DNA of 64,000 bases from positions 310,001 through 374,000 of the forward strand of contig CANGIY010000002.1 of NCBI GenBank assembly GCA_947454235.1. Direction: 5' to 3'. The notes beneath the pieces are model-generated. The model was given only the letters and a program-made list of their open reading frames with translations, was not told where the DNA came from and did no database searches. Made by a program: the position numbers and the translations under genes. Below are positions 8,892-18,414 of this stretch, one piece after another. This DNA comes from Chitinophagaceae bacterium (GTDB lineage: Bacteria > Bacteroidota > Bacteroidia > Chitinophagales > Chitinophagaceae). How positions within the stretch are numbered: the stretch's first letter is position 1; each line of letters opens with the position of its first letter.

Positions 8892-9440
8892 TTAATAACT
8901 TCCGTACGACATTACGCGACGCACTTCAGTGTTGATAATATTTACTGCCACATCGGTTGGTATTTCACCATCAGCCTGCAGAACGATATCAAGTATCTTA
9001 GTGTACAATTCTTTAGCGGGAGCAGCAGGGTCGAACTTTGCTGCGAGCTTATTCACCATGTTTATCTCCTGCTCTTTTACGTTTCTAATCGTTTCCCAAA
9101 CGTTTTTAGAAACATAAATCTGTTGCGACAAGTTGTATTCGTACTCCGACATTATTGTCATTGTAATCAGTTGGCGCAAGTCGGCAACCGTGAGTGACGA
9201 ATCATATACCCTTGGCAGCATCTGGCGCGGACTAATACGCTCAACGAACAAAATCAGACGTTCGTAAGCCTGTAGCCTGAGCTTAATAGTTGTGTCTTGC
9301 ACCCCTTCAAAAATAGCCATCTGCTGTCTTTGAGTCTGAGCCACCAAAAACTTATTAATGATGATGTACGTTACCGCTAATACGGTGAGAGAAGGAATTG
9401 TGAATTTTAGAATTTCAAGTAGTTGCTGGGAAGTATCCAT
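8892..9440 (-). CDS. Conserved hypothetical protein with one N-terminal membrane segment
   Basis: A 182-residue protein beginning MDTSQQLLEILKF, with one hydrophobic helix at about 12-32 (TIPSLTVLAVTYIII) followed by a basic helix and a largely helical cytoplasmic part containing RLQAYERLILFVERI. It looks like a Bacteroidota-specific family of unknown function (DUF7935-like; this name is tentative). An in-frame ATG nine bases further upstream (9449) is possible but overlaps a TAnnTTTG-like promoter motif at 9447-9454, so 9440 is chosen. It lies 18 bases upstream of the mutase gene on the same strand and may be co-transcribed with it. Confidence 0.7.
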   Translation of the reverse strand: MDTSQQLLEILKFTIPSLTVLAVTYIIINKFLVAQTQRQQMAIFEGVQDTTIKLRLQAYERLILFVERISPRQMLPRVYDSSLTVADLRQLITMTIMSEYEYNLSQQIYVSKNVWETIRNVKEQEINMVNKLAAKFDPAAPAKELYTKILDIVLQADGEIPTDVAVNIINTEVRRVMSYGSY

Positions 9441-9567
9441 ATACCGCAAATTTATATCGTTTAATTCAGTTCAGAAAGATGTTACAAAATAATCGTTGAT
9501 GTGCCGACATAGCAAATGCGCCATTCATTTAAAAACGACGCATTTTCGATAATAGTATAAACTCACC

Positions 9568-10236
9568 TTAAAGCTCTTTGCTCAACATTTTAATGTCTTT
9601 TACCTCTAAAATCTTATTGTCACTGCCCTTAACTGTCACAGCTATCATCGCTCTACCCAAATCGGCCAAAGTTGACGTAGAATTTGGCATTAAGTGTTTC
9701 AGCAGCGGGTACATCCATGTAATATATTTGTAGCCCTTCAATGTATTTTTTGCTCCGGGTGTCGGGTGCATATATCCGGGTCTGAACATAAATCCCTTCA
9801 ATTGAGAATGTTGAAGTAAATAGTTCTCAATTTTTCCTTTCACTCTGGCCCACATGGTTTTACCCTTTTCGGTGCTATCAGTACCAGCCCCCGATACATA
9901 GCAAAACACCATTCCGGTATTTTGAGCTGCCATTACATCAGCACAATGGCGAGTTAGTTCGTAACTCATCTTGTGAAATTCAGGCTCCTTCATGCCAATT
10001 GAAGAAACACCCAAACAAAAATAACAAGCATCATACCCTTTCAGTTGTCCGGCTATCGGGCCGATATCAAAGAAATTGCTGTGTACAATTTCCTTCACCT
10101 TAGGGTGCGCTACCCCACTCGGTTTACGCACAATTAATAATATTTCTTTGATATAGTCATTGGCAATACACTCCAGCATTACGCCTTCACCAACCATACC
10201 GGTAGCACCAGTAATAATAACCTTTAATCCCATCAT
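9568..10236 (-). CDS. NAD(P)-binding Rossmann-fold protein, epimerase/HTATIP2-like
   Basis: A 222-residue short, atypical SDR-type protein. The nucleotide-binding glycine motif TGATGMVG is at the N-terminus, and YVSGAGTDST and FRPGYMHP are further conserved segments of the NAD-dependent epimerase/YwnB-like group. The canonical YxxxK catalytic pair is not evident, so an enzymatic reaction cannot be named. The ATG at 10236 (MMGLKVIITGATG) is preferred over 10266 because a near-consensus -7 element (TACTTTCG on the minus strand, 10252-10259) lies just upstream. It appears monocistronic. Confidence 0.8.
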   Translation of the reverse strand: MMGLKVIITGATGMVGEGVMLECIANDYIKEILLIVRKPSGVAHPKVKEIVHSNFFDIGPIAGQLKGYDACYFCLGVSSIGMKEPEFHKMSYELTRHCADVMAAQNTGMVFCYVSGAGTDSTEKGKTMWARVKGKIENYLLQHSQLKGFMFRPGYMHPTPGAKNTLKGYKYITWMYPLLKHLMPNSTSTLADLGRAMIAVTVKGSDNKILEVKDIKMLSKEL

Positions 10237-10433
10237 TTTGCTTGATTGCAACGAAAGTAAGTACATAATGGTTAAAAGAAATATAAAGTGAAAATTAGCT
10301 AGTAATACATGAATTCACCTCAGATTTTGTCCTTTTTTACCCGGAATAAAAAGGGTGAAAATTGGCGCATATACACTTTTAACTTTTTGCAATTCTCGGA
10401 AACTATTACCTTTCACTAGTAATCTTTTTTGAT

Positions 10434-11162
10434 TTGTTGCGCACATTTATACTTAGCATCATTTTACTGTTTGGCATACAGCTCAGCTTCGGGCAAATAC
10501 TCGATGGTACTATATTGGACAAAGAGTCCCAGCAGCCTGTTCCCGGAGTAAACATCTATAATACCCACCTGGGGGTAAGTACTATCAGCGATGAAAATGG
10601 TGTCTTTTCTATTCAAATACGTACAGGCGACACATTGTTTTTCAGACACTTAGCCTTTCAGACAATCATCTATAAATCACCCTATGTACTGGGCAAGGCG
10701 TATCAAACCATTATCATGACTTCAAAGGCTGTAAAGCTTAAAGATGCCACCATTATTGGTAAAACCAGATTTCAGGAAGACTCAGAAAAAAGAGAACAGG
10801 TATTCCACCATGATTTAGTTAAAGAACCTGTTCCTACTCCCAAGTTCAACGGACTCGGAGCTTCAGGAATATTCGGCTGGATGGCGGATAAAATCACGGG
10901 CAACAGCAAGAAGCTCAAAGAATTTCAGAAGACATTCAAAAACGACGATAAATCACGATTCATAGAAACCAAGTACAATGCTGATGTGGTTTCAAAGCTC
11001 ACTGGCATGAAGGATGCCGACTCGTTGGCGCGCTTCATCAATTACTACCCTATGGACTACGACTTCGCCCGCTCTGCTACCGAACTCGAGCTCAAATCGT
11101 GGATTAAGCTGAATTTCAAGCAGTACATGATTAACAGGAAGAAAGAGGAAAGTCATAAGTAA
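10434..11162 (+). CDS. Exported protein with carboxypeptidase regulatory-like domain
   Basis: A 242-residue protein with a clear signal peptide (RTFILSIILLFGIQLSFGQ) and a CarboxypepD_reg-like beta domain at about 22-100 (LDGTILDKESQQPVPGVNIY, then GVSTISDENGVFSI). This domain is common at the N-terminus of TonB-dependent receptors, but here there is no plug or barrel. The remaining 140 residues are charged and helical, with no recognised domain. Translation starts at a TTG (10434 or 10437); no ATG is available before the signal sequence. A cell-envelope location is likely; the role is unknown. Confidence 0.75.
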   Translation: MLRTFILSIILLFGIQLSFGQILDGTILDKESQQPVPGVNIYNTHLGVSTISDENGVFSIQIRTGDTLFFRHLAFQTIIYKSPYVLGKAYQTIIMTSKAVKLKDATIIGKTRFQEDSEKREQVFHHDLVKEPVPTPKFNGLGASGIFGWMADKITGNSKKLKEFQKTFKNDDKSRFIETKYNADVVSKLTGMKDADSLARFINYYPMDYDFARSATELELKSWIKLNFKQYMINRKKEESHK

Positions 11163-11410
11163 AGCACTTTAATCAGTATTTCCACATGCGCTGGAATTAG
11201 CGCAGTGCTCCTGCGTATACAGCAATAAAAGCGGTCTCCGGCAAGCACTCGAACAAATTTCGTCTGAATCAGGATTCGCGGATTTACAGGATACAATTTG
11301 AAAACAAACGAAGGCTTGAGGTGTAAGCAATGAGCTCGACAACTGGCGTTTGGTTAGTTTCATTGGTTTGCAACCGAAAAAACCTGCATATTCGATAAGC
11401 ATGCCCCCCC
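11163..11410. other. Intergenic stretch with degenerate dispersed repeat
   Basis: With the terminator that follows, this makes a gap of about 308 bases with no convincing gene. It holds a 25-bp segment at 11355-11379 that recurs at 32365-32389 with one mismatch, and a 26-bp segment at 11191-11216 resembling 32404-32429 at about 20 of 26 positions. The two segments occur in opposite order in the two places. A possible open frame on the minus strand across this stretch has no family resemblance and consists of repeat sequence. Confidence 0.6.
11355..11379 (+). repeat. Dispersed 25-bp repeat, copy 1
   Basis: Contains TTTCATTGGTTTGCAACCG and matches 32365-32389 at 24 of 25 bases. Both copies are intergenic. 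Confidence 0.75.
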
Positions 11411-11445
11411 AAAAAAAACCGCCAACTGTTCACGACAATTGGCGG
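11411..11445 (-). terminator. Rho-independent terminator of deoC
   Basis: Read on the minus strand, a CCGCCAA/TTGGCGG stem (11419-11445) is followed by eight T residues (11418-11411). It lies 25 bases past the deoC stop. Confidence 0.88.
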
Positions 11446-11470
11446 ATAAAATATTATTGATTGTGAAAGC

Positions 11471-12145
11471 TTACAGGTTATTTTCAGCCCTGAATTCTTT
11501 CATTATTTTCATACTAGAAGAACAACCAATTCTTGTTGCACCAGCATCTATCAATTCCTTGGCGAATGAGTAGTTATTAATGCCTCCGGATGCTTTGATA
11601 CCTATTCTAGGAGCAGTATGCTTCCTGATTAATTTCACTATTGAGGCATTGGCACCAATATCCGCAAAACCTGTTGATGTTTTGATGAAATCGATTTTAA
11701 AGTTACTATACAATTCACAACACCTAATAATCTCATTATCAGTAAGTATTCCGGTTTCAATAATTACCTTAATAACTTTACCTGCTTCCTGAATTGGTTT
11801 GATACATGCCGCCATTTCTTCTTCAAGCAGGCGCCAATTGTTATTCTTTAAAGCGCACAAGTCATGCACCATATCAAGCTCATCAGCACCCATATCAATC
11901 GCATCATTGATCTCGCGCAACTTAACATCGGTAACATTGTAACCCAAAGGGAAACCAATAACCGTTGCTATTTTCACCCTTGAACCGTCGAGTAGTTTTT
12001 TTGCATCGGCAACATATTTAGGAGGAATACACACTGCTGCGAAATTCTCCATAGACGCCTCAACACAAACCCTGTCAACGTCGGCCAACGTTGTGGTTTG
12101 CTTAAGAATGGTGTGGTCGATATAGGATGCGAAATTGACTGACAT
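11471..12145 (-). CDS. deoC: Deoxyribose-phosphate aldolase
   Basis: A 224-residue TIM-barrel class I aldolase that splits 2-deoxyribose-5-phosphate into glyceraldehyde-3-phosphate and acetaldehyde, in deoxynucleoside salvage. The Schiff-base lysine is K155 in DFIKTSTGF. The second catalytic lysine is K184 in GIKASGG, and the proton-relay aspartate lies in ELDMVHD. Length is normal. It ends in a strong terminator. The gene stands 134 bases downstream of icd on the same strand, with no other deo genes nearby. Confidence 0.95.
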   Translation of the reverse strand: MSVNFASYIDHTILKQTTTLADVDRVCVEASMENFAAVCIPPKYVADAKKLLDGSRVKIATVIGFPLGYNVTDVKLREINDAIDMGADELDMVHDLCALKNNNWRLLEEEMAACIKPIQEAGKVIKVIIETGILTDNEIIRCCELYSNFKIDFIKTSTGFADIGANASIVKLIRKHTAPRIGIKASGGINNYSFAKELIDAGATRIGCSSSMKIMKEFRAENNL

Positions 12146-12279
12146 TATCTAACAGAATGATAGTTAGGAATTTAAACCTTTATGCTACTTGCTGAACAGG
12201 AACAAAATTAAACGAAGATTTTAATTTTATACTCACGTTAACAATCTCATTAACATAAAAATAAATGACTCCCTAGCAC

Positions 12280-13548
12280 TTACAGGTTCTTTATAATTTC
12301 AAGTGCAAACTCGCTAGTCTTCAATAAGGTAGCATCATGCATCAGGTTATAGAAGTCAACCGTAACTCTTTTACGCATAATTGCCTCAGCCATTGCTTTT
12401 TCGATTGCTCTTGCAGCCTCTGTCCAGCCCATGTATTCGAGCATCATTACACCACTCAACAACAACGAAGAAGGATTCATTGTGTCGGTATTTGCAAAAC
12501 GTGGAGCTGTACCATGTGTCGCTTCAAACACAGCATGACCAGTTTTGTAGTTGATGTTTGCACCCGGAGAGATACCTATACCACCTACAGCAGCAGCAGC
12601 AGCATCAGAGATATAGTCACCATTCAGGTTCAAAGTAGCAATCACAGAATAATCTTGAGGAGCCAACAAAATTTGTTGCAGGAAGTTATCAGCAATTACA
12701 TCGTTGATGATGAGTTTACCAGCGGCTTGCGCATTTTTAAGCAAAGTATTCGCATGTTCTTCGCCGGAAGCTTTTTTCGCTGCTTCCCACTGCCCCCATG
12801 TGAATATTTTATCACCAAACTCACGCTCAGCCATTTCGTAACCCCAAATCTTGAAGCCACCTTCGGTGAACTTCATAATGTTGCCTTTATGAACGATAGA
12901 AACTGTAGGTAGTTTGTGTTCGAGTGCATACTCAATTGCACTTCTCACCAATCTTTCAGAACCTTCTTTTGATACAGGCTTAATACCAAATGCACTTGTT
13001 TCAGGGAATCTTACTTTCTTTCCCTGCCCCATTTCATTAGCAATGAATTCGTACATTTTTTTAGCCTTATCGGAACCGGCTTCAAATTCGATACCTGCAT
13101 AAATATCTTCTGTGTTTTCACGGAAAATCACAAAATTCACATTCTCAGGTTTAACCACCGGAGAAGGAACACCCTTATACCATTTTACAGGGCGCAAGCA
13201 CACATATAAGTCAAGTTCCTGGCGCATAGCAACGTTCAAAGAACGGATACCACCACCTACAGGAGTAGTTAAAGGACCTTTTATAGAAACTAAATATTCT
13301 GACGCTGTTTTTAATGTATCAGCAGGCAGCCACTCACCAGTTGCATTAAATGCTTTTTCGCCGGCAAGCATTTCTTTCCATTCTATTTTTCTGGTGCCAT
13401 TGTATACTTTTTCTACAGCAGCATCAATTACCATTTTGGAAGCGCTCCATACATCAGGGCCAATTCCGTCTCCTTCAATAAAAGGGATAATAGGACAGTC
13501 AGGCACATTGAGCTTGCCATTGTCCATTGTTATTTTAGTGGGTGTCAT
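12280..13548 (-). CDS. icd: Isocitrate dehydrogenase, E. coli Icd type
   Basis: A 422-residue decarboxylating dehydrogenase converting isocitrate to 2-oxoglutarate in the citric acid cycle. [12 protein letters not shown], the substrate loop [13 protein letters not shown] (serine equivalent to the regulatory S113 of E. coli), [13 protein letters not shown] and the coenzyme loop [12 protein letters not shown] are all present. By alignment to E. coli numbering, the NADP-contact residues K344, Y345, V351, Y391 and R395 are here Arg, Phe, Met, Val and Asn. Only a positive charge at 344 is kept, so coenzyme preference cannot be assumed to be NADP. It is probably monocistronic. Confidence 0.93.
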   Translation of the reverse strand: MTPTKITMDNGKLNVPDCPIIPFIEGDGIGPDVWSASKMVIDAAVEKVYNGTRKIEWKEMLAGEKAFNATGEWLPADTLKTASEYLVSIKGPLTTPVGGGIRSLNVAMRQELDLYVCLRPVKWYKGVPSPVVKPENVNFVIFRENTEDIYAGIEFEAGSDKAKKMYEFIANEMGQGKKVRFPETSAFGIKPVSKEGSERLVRSAIEYALEHKLPTVSIVHKGNIMKFTEGGFKIWGYEMAEREFGDKIFTWGQWEAAKKASGEEHANTLLKNAQAAGKLIINDVIADNFLQQILLAPQDYSVIATLNLNGDYISDAAAAAVGGIGISPGANINYKTGHAVFEATHGTAPRFANTDTMNPSSLLLSGVMMLEYMGWTEAARAIEKAMAEAIMRKRVTVDFYNLMHDATLLKTSEFALEIIKNL

Positions 13549-13769
13549 CTGAAAAATTTGAGTGCGAATATATATCTATTTCATTTACTGAAACAAGTAT
13601 TGAGCAAGGTTTTCAACTGAATTTCGTCAGGTAGAATTTCCTGTTGAATTATATACAAAAAATAACCCGCTCGACACCAAAGACATACGCTTGAACATCA
13701 ATAAATTCGCATGTCCAATTTTTAGCTGCTAAAAGTGAAAAATGAACCGAACCAAATGTTTTGGAAGAG

Positions 13770-14522
13770 TTACTTACCTAAGTGCCTGGTAACCATTTTC
13801 TTACTCACGACTTTATCAAGCAACATTTGCCTGAATGTGGGACTAAGTGGTAGCGTGTACTTTTGATTCAAGACCAGTTCATCAACGCTTATTGCGCTAA
13901 TGTGATTATGGTTAATAATATACTGTTTGTGCGTTCTTGAAAATACTTCGGTTGGCAACTGCATTTCAAGGTTTTTTAAACTCACCAGCGTAATGTGTTT
14001 TTTGTCGGCAACCGTAAATATCTTCGAAAAATCGCCCATACTTTCTATGTATGCCACATCTTCAAAATGCAATTTAACGAGGTCATTCGACTCTTTTATG
14101 AAGAAGTACTCATCCTTTTCAAGCGTATTGTTGACTTGTTTACTTTCCTGATTGTATTTTAGATTGATGTATTCTTCGGCCTTTGATACAGATTTCAACA
14201 ATCGTTCGAATGTAACGGGCTTTACCAAAAAATCGATTACATCGAGGTTGTAGCTTTCAACAGCATACTCTGAATGGGCTGTTACAAAAATGAAAACAGG
14301 TGACTTTTTTAGGGTTTTCAATAAACCAAAACCATTCAATAACGGCATGTCTATATCAGAGAAAACAATGTCAATTTCATTGCTATTGATAGCTTCTCTT
14401 GCCTCCATGCCGTTTTCACAAGAAGCTACAATTTTCACTTGTGGCATCTTACTGAGGTAAAGCTCCAGCAAGTCCCGGTCAAGGATGCTATCATCGGCAA
14501 TTACACAATTCAAAGGTTGCAT
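13770..14522 (-). CDS. LytTR-family response regulator
   Basis: A 250-residue regulator with an N-terminal receiver (acidic pair D10-D11, phosphoacceptor D56 in FSDIDMP, Thr in FVTAH, Lys in LVKPVT) and a C-terminal LytTR DNA-binding domain starting near residue 140 (FFIKESNDLVKLHFEDVAYIE; FSRTHKQYIINHNHI). Such proteins usually pair with a LytS/YehU-type histidine kinase; none is adjacent. A consensus -7 element lies 20 bases upstream of the ATG. The divergent neighbour is the ABC-fusion gene at 14683. Confidence 0.92.
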   Translation of the reverse strand: MQPLNCVIADDSILDRDLLELYLSKMPQVKIVASCENGMEAREAINSNEIDIVFSDIDMPLLNGFGLLKTLKKSPVFIFVTAHSEYAVESYNLDVIDFLVKPVTFERLLKSVSKAEEYINLKYNQESKQVNNTLEKDEYFFIKESNDLVKLHFEDVAYIESMGDFSKIFTVADKKHITLVSLKNLEMQLPTEVFSRTHKQYIINHNHISAISVDELVLNQKYTLPLSPTFRQMLLDKVVSKKMVTRHLGK

Positions 14523-14541
14523 TTTCTCTGTATTATATTTA

Positions 14542-14549
14542 CAAAACTA
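14542..14549 (-). promoter_or_regulatory. Bacteroidota -7 element of the LytTR regulator gene
   Basis: The minus strand reads TAGTTTTG, a full match to TAnnTTTG, 20 bases before the start codon. The upstream -33 element is not clear. Confidence 0.55.
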
Positions 14550-14682
14550 AAGTTTTTTAAACGACATTTTGATTTGCTTTGTCCTCCCGGTTTCTATGCT
14601 GAAAAACGAATTTTCTAATTAAGTTACCAACTCCCGACAATAACCGATATTTTTACATTGTTTCGCTGAAACTAGGGATAAA

Positions 14683-17600
14683 ATGAGTGATAGTATCTTA
14701 CAGGCACTGATGCAATTGTTTGCGATTGTTGCTAACACCGATGAAGTAGGTGTTGGAGGCAGAGAAATCGTGGAACGATTCCTGAGAAGGCAAATTAGCA
14801 ATGTATTTGTTGAAAGATACCTCACTGTTTACGATGCATTTCTTGATAAGCTTTCCGGCAAAACCGAAGAAGGTAAGACACGCAAACGAACTTCGGTCAA
14901 CTCAGTTAAAGTTCTTAGAATCTGCCATGAAATTAATAAAGAACTCGATCAGAAACAGAAAATAGTAGTATTTGTAAGGCTGGTAGAATTCGTGAATATT
15001 GCCACAGTTTCAATCACTGAACAACATATCGAATTCCTCAATACCGTAGCGGAAACATTCACCATTTCCTACATAGACCGTGATAACTGCTATACATTAG
15101 TAAAGGGTGCAAGTTCGGTTTTAAGGGCACAAGAAGAATACTTTTTATTCATTGACAGGGTACACCAACCGGCGGGTGCTAAAAACCATATTCATAGAGA
15201 TGGCATTAATGGCGAGATTATTTTTCTGAGTATTACCGACCCTAACATTTACCTGTTTTTATACACCGGCACCGACCAGCTTTTACTAGATGGCAGGGCA
15301 ATACTTCCGCAATCGGTGCATGTTTTTGAGACCGGCTCAGTAATAAGAAGCTCAAAATCAAACCCTATTTACTACAACGATATTGTCCACAAATTCATGG
15401 GCTTTGACTTGGCTGAAGAATTGGTGTTCGATGTCAAAAACCTGACGTACAAGTTTGATGATGCAAAGTTTGGACTGCATCCGCTCAATTTCAGCACATC
15501 GTCAAAAAACATGGTCGGTATAATGGGTAACAGTGGTGCTGGCAAAACCACATTACTCAACCTACTGAACGGAACACTAACACCATCAAGTGGCGAAATA
15601 TTAGTCAACGGGGTGAACCTGGTTGCAGGAAGTAAAAAGACAACCGGTTTAATAGGTAATATACCCCAGGACGATTTGTTGATTGAGGATTTGACTGTAT
15701 TTGAAAACCTCTTTTACAGCTCTAAACTATATTTCGGAAACGATACCGATGAAGAGATAACCCAGAAAGTCAATGAATGTCTGAAATCGCTGCAACTATT
15801 CGAAATCAGGGATCTGCCTGTTGGCGACGCCTTGAATAAATTCATTAGTGGTGGGCAGCGAAAACGTTTGAATATCGCACTGGAACTCATACGTGAACCA
15901 GAAATTCTGTTTGTTGATGAACCAACCTCCGGGCTTTCATCAAACGACGCCGAGAACGTGATGGACTTGCTTAAGTTGCTCACACTTTCAGGTAAACTTA
16001 TTTTCGTAGTTATACACCAACCTTCATCGGAAATTTTTAAACTGTTTGATCAACTACTCATTTTAGATAAAGGTGGCTACCCAATATATTTTGGCAATCC
16101 ACTCGATTCGGTTCGTTACTTTAAAAAGCAGATGAACTTCGTTGACTATGAAAGCAGCGAATGCCCTGAGTGTGGTAACATTAACCCGGAAGAAATTTTT
16201 AGAATTGTCGAGGCTCGTACGGTCGATGAGTTCGGAAAATCAACAGGTAACAGAAAAATGGAGCCTGATGAGTGGGCTGAGTTATATAACGAACATTTTG
16301 GCTCAAGCAACGACACTAGTGAATCGGATGGAGGAACGCAGCATAAATTCAAGCATGTTACACTGTCATCACGTATTGGTCAGTTTCTTGTTTATTTTAA
16401 AAGAAACTTCTTTGCCAAGCTCAATAACAAGCAGTATCTGGCTATAACCCTTTCTGAGGGGCCGGTGCTGGCATTGGTGTTGTCTATAGCATTAAGAAGC
16501 CACCCCCACGACCAACCCTACTCTTTCGGTGCGAACCCTAACATTCCGGTGTACATATTTATTTGCACCATTGTGGCATTATTTCTGGGGCTAATTTCCA
16601 GTGCCGAGGAAATTATTTCTGACAAGAAAATACTTAAACGTGAGTCATTTTTAAGGCTTAGCCGGTCCAGCTACCTTATTTCTAAAGTCAGTTATCTTTT
16701 TTTAGTTTCAGCATTGCAGGCGGGTACATTCTTTAGTGTCAGCTACTTCATATTAGGGTTCCCTGGGCTTTTCTGGCAATACTTTTTAGTGCTATTTTCA
16801 GTGGCTTGTTTCGGTAATATGCTGGGGCTCAATATTTCTTCAGGACTTAAAACCAGGGTCGCTGTTTACATACTTATCCCGTTCCTCATCATTCCGCAAA
16901 TAATGCTGAGTGGTGTTATGGTAAAATTCGATGACCTCAATCCGTTAGAAAAGATTCCGATGTTCAGCACTACACATTCAAAGGTGCCGTTCATTGGCAA
17001 TATGATGGCATCGCGATGGGCTTACGAAGGATTGGCTACCTACCAATATTGCAACAACGAATATGAGCAACCACTTTTTTATGCCCATTGCCAAAAAAGC
17101 GAAGCACGGTTTATTGAAGATTGGTGCGCCAAAATGAGCGACCAGTTAGATTCAATGATATTTTGGAGTAAAAATGCAGCCGCGAACACTGAAAAAATAA
17201 ATAACACCAGGGAACTGATTCAAAAAGAAATGGGTCAAATGGTGGCGCAATACCCAAAAGTCACCATTTCAGGCATTACCCAAAAACTTTCAAACCCATC
17301 CGAGTTTGCCGCAAATGCAGCCAACATTAAAAAGGACATTGAAGTTATCAGAAAATACTCATTCGAACTAGGCGAACATGCAAACGCACAAAAAAACAAA
17401 GTAATGCGGAAGTTTGAAAACAGCCACAGAGATGTTGATGAATGGAAAAAACAACATCAGAATGAGCGGCTTGAAGATTTCGTAAAATCAAACGACCAAA
17501 ACATTATTGAGTGTGACAGAATTATACGCAAAGACCAACCAATTTTTATTGGTGCGAATTGTGCTTCTGCGCCATTCTTTGTGCATTCCAAAAAGCTATT

Positions 17601-17721
17601 CGGAATAACGCTAGATACCATTTGGTTCAATGTTATTGTAATTTGGATGATGACTTTAGGGCTTTATGCGACATTATATTTTGACTTATTAGGCAAATGG
17701 TTGAGTCGTAAACACCGTTAA
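14683..17721 (+). CDS. ABCG-type transporter fused to N-terminal TerB-like and FHA-like regions
   Basis: A 1012-residue half-transporter with extra N-terminal parts. Residues about 1-140 are helical and TerB-like (LFAIVANTDEVGVGGREIVE). Residues about 150-235 form a beta-rich region suggestive of an FHA-like domain. The ATPase follows: Walker A GNSGAGKT at 282-289, ABCG-style signature ISGGQRKR at 388-395, Walker B LFVDEP, and an IHQPSSEIF switch. Membrane segments run from about 600 to 770 and there is a final one near 985. A roughly 200-residue charged loop with several cysteines separates the last helix. Homologues recur in Bacteroidota; the substrate is unknown. The start codon lies 160 bases from the divergent LytTR gene. 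Confidence 0.85.
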   Translation: MSDSILQALMQLFAIVANTDEVGVGGREIVERFLRRQISNVFVERYLTVYDAFLDKLSGKTEEGKTRKRTSVNSVKVLRICHEINKELDQKQKIVVFVRLVEFVNIATVSITEQHIEFLNTVAETFTISYIDRDNCYTLVKGASSVLRAQEEYFLFIDRVHQPAGAKNHIHRDGINGEIIFLSITDPNIYLFLYTGTDQLLLDGRAILPQSVHVFETGSVIRSSKSNPIYYNDIVHKFMGFDLAEELVFDVKNLTYKFDDAKFGLHPLNFSTSSKNMVGIMGNSGAGKTTLLNLLNGTLTPSSGEILVNGVNLVAGSKKTTGLIGNIPQDDLLIEDLTVFENLFYSSKLYFGNDTDEEITQKVNECLKSLQLFEIRDLPVGDALNKFISGGQRKRLNIALELIREPEILFVDEPTSGLSSNDAENVMDLLKLLTLSGKLIFVVIHQPSSEIFKLFDQLLILDKGGYPIYFGNPLDSVRYFKKQMNFVDYESSECPECGNINPEEIFRIVEARTVDEFGKSTGNRKMEPDEWAELYNEHFGSSNDTSESDGGTQHKFKHVTLSSRIGQFLVYFKRNFFAKLNNKQYLAITLSEGPVLALVLSIALRSHPHDQPYSFGANPNIPVYIFICTIVALFLGLISSAEEIISDKKILKRESFLRLSRSSYLISKVSYLFLVSALQAGTFFSVSYFILGFPGLFWQYFLVLFSVACFGNMLGLNISSGLKTRVAVYILIPFLIIPQIMLSGVMVKFDDLNPLEKIPMFSTTHSKVPFIGNMMASRWAYEGLATYQYCNNEYEQPLFYAHCQKSEARFIEDWCAKMSDQLDSMIFWSKNAAANTEKINNTRELIQKEMGQMVAQYPKVTISGITQKLSNPSEFAANAANIKKDIEVIRKYSFELGEHANAQKNKVMRKFENSHRDVDEWKKQHQNERLEDFVKSNDQNIIECDRIIRKDQPIFIGANCASAPFFVHSKKLFGITLDTIWFNVIVIWMMTLGLYATLYFDLLGKWLSRKHR

Positions 17722-17727
17722 TTTTGC
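17719..17727 (+). promoter_or_regulatory. Putative -7 element of ung
   Basis: TAATTTTGC lies 20 bases before the ung start and overlaps the stop codon of the preceding gene. TAATTTTG matches TAnnTTTG. Confidence 0.45.
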
Positions 17728-17746
17728 AGTACGCTAACTTATTGAA

Positions 17747-18412
17747 ATGGACGTAAAAATTGAATCTAGCTGGAAGGAGGTACTAAAACCAGAGTTTGAC
17801 AAACCTTACTTTGAGCAAATTGTTTCATTTTTAAAAGCTGAGAAAAACGCGGGTAAAACTATTTACCCTGCAGGTGGAAATATTTTTAATGCTTTCGGCT
17901 TTACTCCATTCAACGATGTTAAAGTGGTGATATTGGGGCAAGACCCCTACCATAACCCCAATCAAGCGCATGGCCTGTCTTTTTCGGTGCCTGATGGTGT
18001 AAAGCCCCCTCCTTCTTTGGTAAATATTTTTAAAGAAATTGAAACCGATTTAGGAATACCAATACCCGTGAGCGGCAATCTTGAGCGTTGGGCTAAACAA
18101 GGTGTTTTATTACTAAATGCCGCCCTCACAGTTGAAGCGAATACGCCAATGTCGCATGCACAAATAGGTTGGCATTTTTTTACAGATGAAGTGATTCGGG
18201 TAATTTCAAATCAGAAGGAAAATGTTGTGTTTATGTTGTGGGGGCGATTTGCACAAAACAAAAGTGTACTTATCGACGATTCCAGGCATTTGCTTTTGAC
18301 AGCCGCCCACCCTTCGCCGTTTTCGGCATACAGTGGATTTATGGGCTGTAAACACTTCAGTAAAGCCAACAATTGGTTAGCTGCAAAAGGCATACAACAA
18401 ATACAGTGGTAA
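17747..18412 (+). CDS. ung: Uracil-DNA glycosylase (family 1)
   Basis: A 221-residue enzyme that removes uracil from DNA at the start of base-excision repair. The water-activating loop GQDPYHNPNQAHG contains the catalytic D66, and the HPSPFSAYSG loop near residue 187 contains the catalytic histidine and minor-groove intercalation loop. The length is normal and both motifs are intact. It lies 25 bases after the ABC-fusion gene and converges with the receiver gene at 18415, with only 2 bases between the stops. Confidence 0.97.
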   Translation: MDVKIESSWKEVLKPEFDKPYFEQIVSFLKAEKNAGKTIYPAGGNIFNAFGFTPFNDVKVVILGQDPYHNPNQAHGLSFSVPDGVKPPPSLVNIFKEIETDLGIPIPVSGNLERWAKQGVLLLNAALTVEANTPMSHAQIGWHFFTDEVIRVISNQKENVVFMLWGRFAQNKSVLIDDSRHLLLTAAHPSPFSAYSGFMGCKHFSKANNWLAAKGIQQIQW

Positions 18413-18414
18413 CA

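Noticed and set aside
12337-12912. Open frame of 191 codons opposite icd
   Set aside because: Strong coding evidence is on the other strand; the product has no recognisable domain.
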